Below, piece after piece: positions 10,001 to 11,260 of a stretch of DNA of 11,260 bases (the stretch's first letter is position 1; each line of letters starts with the position of its first letter). The position numbers and the translations under genes are program-made. The notes under the pieces are model-generated. The model was not told the DNA's origin and ran no database searches. It was given only the letters and a program-made list of their open reading frames with translations. Source of the DNA: Saccoglossus kowalevskii (taxonomy: Eukaryota; Hemichordata; Enteropneusta; Harrimaniidae); NCBI RefSeq assembly GCF_000003605.2, contig NW_003144313.1, positions 21,229 through 32,488 of the forward strand, written 5' to 3'.

Positions 10001-11019
10001 TAGAAGCTGAGTTTGAACATAGGAAGTTAAAAGATGAGAATACTAAGATGGCATCAGATAAAGACAGTAGGGTGAGTTCAACAATCTCACTCCATAACTG
10101 AATGGAATAGAATGAGAGAAAAAAACTATAATGTTTAATGTCAGACAAATAATTGTGATAATTAGTGAATATTTATGGGTAATAAAAACACATTGTATTG
10201 GGAGAAGTAGTGTCAATATTCTTTCGACCAAAAATCATCAATACTGCTTTGAACAGTTCCACATGTTTTCTCTGGTATTAACCATGAATGAATCAGCATA
10301 AAAATCACCAAACTGGTCATGGGAAAGTGGACATGAAAACTGTAGTGCCAAGACCTGTAACAGTGATGAAGAGTTCAAACACTTTGGAACATACTCTTGT
10401 AGAATACACAAATTTAATGTGGGGGATATCTGTCAACTTCTATATAATTTGATTTGCTATATTATTGACTCAAAATAAATCTTAAACTATTCACAAATTA
10501 CAGGCAAAGTACAAAGTAAATTTGAATCTGGATGGTGATTTGTGAATATTAATATTCACATAGAGAATGGAATTGCTTGAGACAGTTATAAAGCAAACGA
10601 TATGTCATTTTGCTGACTCCAATATCACAAGCCAGTATCGATAATGATCATGTGCATCACTACAAAATGATCAATACTGGCAAAGTTACAGAAAAAAAGA
10701 TGTGGATTCAGAATTGTGCGTGATTGTTCTTTGTTAACCCTGTCAAATAATAATAATAATACTGGAGTATTACATAGTGAGGATCAAATACAAAAAATTG
10801 CTGCAGCTAAAACAATTGAAAACTGTGAATATCATAGTTGCCTATATGATATAGACAGTGTGTATTAATTTATATCCTGTAGTCAACAATATTGAAAAAA
10901 GAAGACAATGAAATGGAGTATGAAGCTCAGTCTAAGTTATCTACTTTGAGGGAAACACAACACAAGAATAAAGAGATGAAAATGGAGATTGAAGATATTG
11001 GTGAAAAATTGGCAGCTTG
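1765..11019 (+). CDS. CCDC178: Split gene for a long coiled-coil protein, CCDC178-like (tentative); 11 coding exons, 3' end outside window
   Basis: Joining 1765-1936, 3041-3118, 3325-3597, 5043-5180, 6196-6408, 6654-6804, 7608-7677, 8757-8899, 9727-9830, 9926-10071 and 10883-11019 gives 1625 coding bases in one frame, with GT donors and AG acceptors at every junction and no internal stop. The product so far has 541 residues: a low-complexity Ser/Thr-rich start, a conserved-looking segment at 90-144, a Ser/Cys-rich linker to about 220, then Glu/Lys/Leu-rich coiled coil to the window edge. No signal peptide, membrane segment or catalytic motif is visible, so a cytoplasmic or cytoskeletal structural role is likely. 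The CCDC178 assignment comes from recalled resemblance in segment order (RRR...ISHI...EEW, then ELQWH, then LEDINFVK). Another coiled-coil family such as CCDC175 is possible. I am confident of the gene (about 0.95), but only about even on the name. Confidence 0.6.
2165..2600. other. CpG-richer block in intron 1, function unknown
   Basis: Between about 2180 and 2600 the sequence changes from A/T runs to a balanced composition with many CpG dinucleotides, including clusters such as CTCGCCG, GTCGAAAAGCG, GACTGCTCGCGAACTGCGG and TTGCGCAGC. Neighbouring introns have almost none. No reading frame of useful length and no splice-bounded exon is visible. It could be an internal promoter or enhancer, or a fragment of a mobile element; the sequence does not decide. 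Confidence 0.45.
2655..2877 (+). repeat. Minisatellite, seven copies of a 32-bp unit
   Basis: The copies start at 2655, 2687, 2718, 2750, 2782, 2814 and 2846; six are 32 bp and one is 31 bp. The unit runs GCTATTCACCAATCAGATCA followed by CAGGATGCCAAT. Variants are few: TTC/TCC near the start, CAGATC/CTGATC, and changes in the last six bases. An eighth copy stops after GCTATC. Each unit contains a CCAATC box. There are no unique spacers, so this is not a CRISPR array. The two overlapping reading frames across it simply reflect the repeat, and the 32-bp unit does not preserve frame. Confidence 0.95.
3041..3118 (+). CDS. Exon 2, Ser/Thr/Asp-rich segment, residues 58-83
   Basis: This 78-bp exon follows a pyrimidine-rich acceptor (TTTTTTATCAG) and ends at AAG|GTATCA. 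It is open only in the frame that matches the single base carried over from exon 1, which is what supports it despite its small size. It encodes 26 residues beginning TSVVSRSDTKG and ending LSDEEQ, acidic and Ser-rich, probably disordered. It is symmetric (phase 1 to phase 1), so skipping it would remove 26 residues and keep the frame. The donor is weaker than most in this gene. Confidence 0.83.
3325..3597 (+). CDS. Exon 3, conserved-looking N-terminal segment plus Ser/Cys-rich linker, residues 84-174
   Basis: The largest exon in the window (273 bp) is bounded by TAATCTTTTACAG and AGAG|GTATAT and is phase 1 to phase 1. Residues 91-104 read QGWPRLQDQIFRRR, followed by a Pro/Val turn and then the amphipathic helix IDHAISHIQKLQDRLEEW (116-133) ending near EFEIMSR (139-144). 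This compact region, with aromatic, basic and regularly spaced hydrophobic residues, is the best candidate for a folded or partner-binding element before the coiled coil. The rest is Ser/Thr/Asn-rich with three Cys (about 148-157) and looks flexible. Much of my CCDC178 guess rests on this exon. Confidence 0.94.
3814..4270 (+). repeat. Degenerate tandem repeat cluster in intron 3, about 3.3 units
   Basis: Units begin near 3814, 3983, 4112 and 4231 (the last partial). Shared blocks in order are CAAATTTGGTACATACAT, TATACATGTT, TTAATTTCATGATCAGATCA, AGATGGCCAACTGG, CATTTTGTTTTTTG and TTATTCAT. The first unit has an extra internal duplication of ATGTTCATGACATT. Spacing of 169, 129 and 119 bp and many substitutions indicate old copies. 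Several short open frames here are incidental. Confidence 0.75.
4271..5042. other. Rest of intron 3, mostly featureless
   Basis: AT-rich intron sequence with A-runs near 4320-4365 and no open frame of coding character. The only structure I see is a small fold-back at 4805-4868. The right edge carries the acceptor for exon 4. Confidence 0.6.
4805..4868. repeat. Small fold-back (inverted repeat)
   Basis: AATTACTGG at 4805-4813 is matched by its reverse complement CCAGTAATT at 4860-4868. Overlapping this, CTGGTCA and TGACCAG flank CA at 4848-4863, giving a near-palindrome that contains a CACATG E-box. It could be the remnant of a small terminal-inverted-repeat element or chance in AT-rich DNA. 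Confidence 0.4.
5043..5180 (+). CDS. Exon 4, polar linker segment, residues 175-220
   Basis: The exon begins after TTATTGTATAG and continues in frame from exon 3, encoding SDRHIRFAPTSAASVEASE and then a Ser/Glu/Asn-rich stretch ending IGAIMPP. The preferred end is CCAG|GTACAC at 5181, which keeps phase 1 into exon 5. An internal GTGAGT at 5100, a closer match to the donor consensus, would end the exon at 5099, also in phase 1, and drop exactly 81 bases. Both ends are therefore possible, and I keep the longer one because the extra sequence stays open and polar like its surroundings. The frame closes at TAA 5228-5230 in the intron. Confidence 0.8.
5231..5550. other. Left part of intron 4, nothing recognised
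   Basis: AT-rich sequence with T-runs (for example TTTTGTTTTTTGTG near 5400). I see no repeat, RNA gene or coding-like frame in it. Confidence 0.6.
5551..5792 (+). repeat. Three degenerate copies related to the upstream 1-1045 array
   Basis: Copies at 5551-5602, 5606-5664 and 5741-5792 share TACCTTG, AATGTGCAGA, a T/G-rich stretch, GGGCCATG and a final GTGCAT or TTTGCATATTAA. The third is preceded by GATCAAATTTGGCACATATG. The order matches the upstream units (ACTTGGTACATAGAT, then GCA.AGACCTGATTAGTTT, then GTGCATATTAA), so the two regions belong to one dispersed family. No coding content. Confidence 0.7.
5793..6195. other. Right part of intron 4
   Basis: AT-rich intron with several ACATGTA motifs (TACATGTAGT near 6010, CCGGTACATGTATATG at 6061-6076, CATACATGTATATC near 6085). 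These are common simple motifs and I assign them no role. The acceptor for exon 5 is at the right edge. Confidence 0.6.
6196..6408 (+). CDS. Exon 5, start of the coiled coil, residues 221-291
   Basis: The acceptor TTATTTTGTTAACAG and the donor CATG|GTAAGT are both strong, and the 213-bp exon is phase 1 to phase 1. It begins with an acidic stretch (GLEMEIEAEIPTLGAEE) and moves into a continuous helix with Leu, Ile and Val at 3-4 residue spacing among Glu, Lys, Arg and Asp, for example LLGRLETDRRDTADRLEEEK. This is typical of a parallel coiled coil. It ends with ARIDKLAEKRMYELPLAVQH. It is the clearest single open stretch of the gene. Confidence 0.96.
6654..6804 (+). CDS. Exon 6, ELQWH and LLEDINFVK segment, residues 292-341
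   Basis: The acceptor CTATTCCTTTCAG is followed by the reading EHEACALDISELQWH, then a basic stretch (AYRGRQEARIRSK) and the motif LLEDINFVKTH near residues 331-341. The donor is ATTC|GTAAGT. The exon enters in phase 1 and leaves in phase 2, the first break in the run of phase-1 introns. The Trp-containing ELQWH and the DINFVK motif are less generic than ordinary coiled coil, so this exon is a good probe for homology. An apparent Met-initiated reading beginning at 6657 is a different frame and is not used. Confidence 0.93.
6805..7052. other. Left part of intron 6, nothing recognised
   Basis: The sequence from the exon 6 donor to the TAA tract is AT-rich, with one GC-richer patch (GGCCAACCTAGGGGCTGGG, about 6987-7005). 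No exon, RNA gene or repeat could be supported. Confidence 0.55.
7053..7091. repeat. (TAA)13 microsatellite
   Basis: Thirteen uninterrupted TAA units, followed directly by CTTTATTGCATCC. Read on the other strand this is GGATGCAATAAAG followed by (TTA)n, that is, an AATAAA signal and then a trinucleotide tail. Confidence 0.97.
7053..7250 (-). mobile_element. Possible 3' end of a truncated reverse-strand non-LTR retrotransposon
   Basis: On the minus strand the sequence ends in GCAATAAAGTTATTATTATT, the kind of terminus seen in CR1/L2-type non-LTR elements, which often end in a short tandem tail after an AATAAA-like signal. The body inferred to lie upstream on that strand (about 7092-7250) has no recognisable reverse transcriptase, so any copy would be heavily 5'-truncated. 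The left edge is the TAA tract; the right edge is a guess. It could equally be a plain microsatellite. Confidence 0.35.
7251..7607. other. Right part of intron 6, nothing recognised
   Basis: AT-rich sequence containing an A/C-rich patch (GAACAGAACAAAACAAAAAC near 7315-7335). The short open frames on both strands here have no coding character. The exon 7 acceptor is at the right edge. Confidence 0.55.
7608..7677 (+). CDS. Exon 7, short coiled-coil exon, residues 342-365
   Basis: This 70-bp exon lies between TATTGTATTGCAG and ATGCAG|GTAAGA. Its first base completes a Ser codon with the two bases from exon 6, giving THSPLVEEKLELELEAM across the junction, then HKIQDAQMQ. The hydrophobic spacing continues the heptad-like pattern. 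It ends in phase 0. Skipping it would shift the frame, so it is probably constitutive. Confidence 0.91.
7799..7966 (+). repeat. Three tandem units of 54-60 bp (SINE B-box segment)
   Basis: Units at 7799-7852, 7853-7906 and 7907-7966 each begin GTT(G/A)CC, continue CATGG(T/C)CCA, and end TTGGGCACTG or GCTGAGCACTG plus an A-rich GG. Unit 1 contains GGTTCAAAACC, which resembles a Pol III B box. Unit 3 contains AAATCCTACGG and GGGCTGAGCA, which align with AAATCCTACC and CGGCTGAACA just after the B box of the nearby SINE. Confidence 0.8.
7799..8097 (+). mobile_element. Old, diverged relative of the neighbouring SINE
   Basis: After the three tandem units, the sequence keeps the order of the intact SINE: GCCA.TATTCT, GGGGATAC, TTGAGGTC, GGATGCTTGCATTG, then GTTGATGTCAGGATAGCACA. 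The intact copy has GCCAATTCTACT, GGGGGGAACC, TTAAGGTCC, AGGTGCTTGTGTTC and GTTGACGACAGGATAGCGCA. The A-box head, A-tail and target duplication are not recognisable, which fits an older insertion. Same orientation as the gene. Confidence 0.7.
8219..8232 (+). repeat. Left target-site duplication of the SINE
   Basis: AACACCATGTTTAA, identical to 8560-8573. The first A's of the right copy may belong to the A-tail, so the true duplication could be one or two bases shorter. Confidence 0.93.
8233..8559 (+). mobile_element. tRNA-derived SINE, complete insertion
   Basis: The head contains a Pol III A box (TGGTAGCATAGTGG, 8241-8254) and B box (AGTTCAAATCC, 8287-8297). Between them lies CATCAGGCTCATGATC, with CAT in the anticodon position (8270-8272, preceded by T), so a Met-type tRNA ancestor is likely. 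A tRNA-unrelated body of about 240 bp follows, ending in an A-rich tail (8542-8559). The whole is flanked by a 14-bp direct repeat, the mark of target-primed insertion. The body belongs to no family I can name with confidence. It depends on a partner LINE for mobility and encodes no protein. The perfect duplication suggests a relatively recent insertion. Confidence 0.93.
8560..8573 (+). repeat. Right target-site duplication of the SINE
   Basis: AACACCATGTTTAA, an exact match to 8219-8232, directly following the A-rich tail. Flanking sequences beyond the two copies differ, which defines the insertion boundaries. Confidence 0.93.
8574..8756. other. Right end of intron 7
   Basis: AT-rich sequence from the SINE to the exon 8 acceptor, with no feature recognised. 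Confidence 0.6.
8757..8899 (+). CDS. Exon 8, coiled coil, residues 366-412
   Basis: The acceptor TTATTTGAATACAG opens a phase-0 exon encoding TNDELAKTVEKLKQTESK and continuing to VRQALHEI, rich in Glu, Lys and Ala with no Pro, so it should be one unbroken helix. It leaves in phase 2 at ATAAG|GTATAA. Part of the repeat-rich intron 7, with its two SINE-like elements, lies just upstream; the nearer SINE ends about 180 bp before the acceptor. Confidence 0.94.
8900..9726. other. Intron 8, no confident feature
   Basis: The sequence holds T-runs, a short imperfect inverted repeat CCGTATCTTAAGACGG (9037-9052), and two overlapping short open frames over 9314-9578 that show no coding character. A 31-codon open stretch at 9542-9637 directly follows an AG preceded by ACATTTTGT; I describe it only as a curiosity because including it would break the frame of the main gene. 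Confidence 0.5.
9727..9830 (+). CDS. Exon 9, coiled coil, residues 413-447
   Basis: The acceptor TTTGTTTTACAG is followed by one base that completes a Ser codon, then TELDEARKTFTSYTQQ, CDDSRRKLQDNVQEQ and IVL. The exon ends at ACTAG|GTATGG in phase 1. It is predicted helical throughout. The following intron is only 95 bp, the shortest in the window. The donor is moderate, but no alternative nearby keeps the frame. Confidence 0.91.
9926..10071 (+). CDS. Exon 10, Lys/Glu-rich coiled coil, residues 448-496
   Basis: After the acceptor TTTGCTTTGTTTGAAG the frame reads ETKNENARAAEKMQGKK, then alternating Lys/Glu helix through EKIVEAEFEHRKLKDEN, ending ASDKDSR at AGTAGG|GTGAGT in phase 0. The acceptor dinucleotide is preceded by A rather than C or T, which is less usual but allowed. 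Phase from exon 9 fits exactly. The stretch around 456-472 is strongly basic. Confidence 0.91.
10072..10882. other. Intron 10, mostly featureless
   Basis: AT-rich intron. Visible structures are the 20-bp palindrome at 10541-10560, a 12-bp imperfect inverted repeat (GCCAGTATCGAT at 10631-10642 against ATCAATACTGGC at 10670-10681) and a short (AAT)n tract near 10746-10761. No exon-like open stretch with good splice sites was found. Confidence 0.6.
10541..10560. repeat. Perfect 20-bp palindrome
   Basis: TGTGAATATTAATATTCACA equals its own reverse complement over all 20 bases; the next base on each side breaks the symmetry. It could form a cruciform or bind a dimeric protein, but no function is implied. 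Confidence 0.95.
10883..11019 (+). CDS. Exon 11, coiled coil, residues 497-541 plus first two bases of codon 542; gene continues beyond window
   Basis: The acceptor TTTATATCCTGTAG opens in phase 0 with STILKKEDNEMEYEAQSK, followed by LSTLRETQHKNKEMKMEIED and ending GEKLAA plus TG of a codon that is probably Trp. The donor GTGAGT at 11020 is a good match. No stop codon, poly(A) signal or further exon is identifiable in the remaining 235 bp, so the C-terminal part of the protein lies downstream. Confidence 0.94.
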
Positions 11020-11260
11020 GTGAGTATGTCGAATTATATAGATTCATTACTTCATACATGTCATGATACTATGAATTAAATATGAGGATAAAGTAAAGGC
11101 AGTACATCAGACCTACAAACACATAGCTTTTGCAGATGTGTACTATCCTCCATAGTAACCTTTATTATTACACACATCCTTCAGATCCAATCATTTGGTG
11201 TATCAAAAACTGGGCTAAAAAGTAAGGGAAACTTTATTGCAAACTTTGTTTTAAAAAAAA
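11020..11260. other. Start of intron 11, cut by window edge
   Basis: Follows the exon 11 donor. It contains no exon I can identify and ends in AAACTTTATTGCAAAC and an A-run. The AACTTTATTGCA string also occurs at 7090-7101 beside the TAA tract. Confidence 0.6.

Noticed and set aside
9897-10148. 83-codon minus-strand open frame
   Set aside because: Antisense shadow of exon 10, same reason.

Overview
This is animal nuclear DNA, not bacterial or viral. It is AT-rich, and the coding information lies in short exons (70-273 bp) bounded by GT...AG splice sites and separated by introns of 95-1445 bp full of repeats. The repeat content (a tRNA-derived SINE, degenerate tandem arrays built around TTTGCATAATTA, and many ACATGTA-type motifs) suggests a marine invertebrate. 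I cannot tell hemichordate, amphioxus, echinoderm or mollusc apart from the sequence alone.

The window holds one recognisable gene on the + strand. I assembled it by hand by matching splice sites and reading phase. Eleven coding exons run from an ATG at 1765 (with an in-frame TAA just upstream) to a donor at 11020, and every junction keeps one open frame. They encode the first 541 residues plus two bases of codon 542; the 3' end lies beyond the window. The protein has a Ser/Thr-rich N-terminus, a compact conserved-looking segment (residues 90-144), a Ser/Cys-rich linker, and then a long charged alpha-helical coiled coil from about residue 221. By overall layout and a few motifs (a RRR...HAISHI...EEW segment, an ELQWH motif, a LLEDINFVKTHSPLVEEKL segment) the best guess is an invertebrate homologue of CCDC178. 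That name rests on remembered resemblance, not a search.

Layout: 1-1045, degenerate tandem array of roughly 125-150 bp units; 1046-1726, unassigned upstream DNA; exons 1-5 at 1727-6408; exons 6-11 at 6654-11019. Intron 1 holds a CpG-richer block (about 2165-2600) and a 7-copy 32-bp minisatellite (2655-2877). Intron 3 holds a degenerate repeat cluster (3814-4270) and a small fold-back. Intron 4 holds relatives of the upstream array (5551-5792). Intron 6 holds a (TAA)13 tract that looks like the tail of a reverse-strand retroelement. Intron 7 holds a complete SINE with a 14-bp target duplication, and beside it an older relative whose B-box segment is present three times. Intron 10 has a perfect 20-bp palindrome.

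The first five coding introns are all phase 1, so exons 2-5 are symmetric and could be skipped without shifting the frame. Introns in the coiled-coil part have mixed phases. I see no evidence of a novel enzymatic or defence system. The points most worth following are the gene model, the possible in-frame alternative splicing and the SINE pair.
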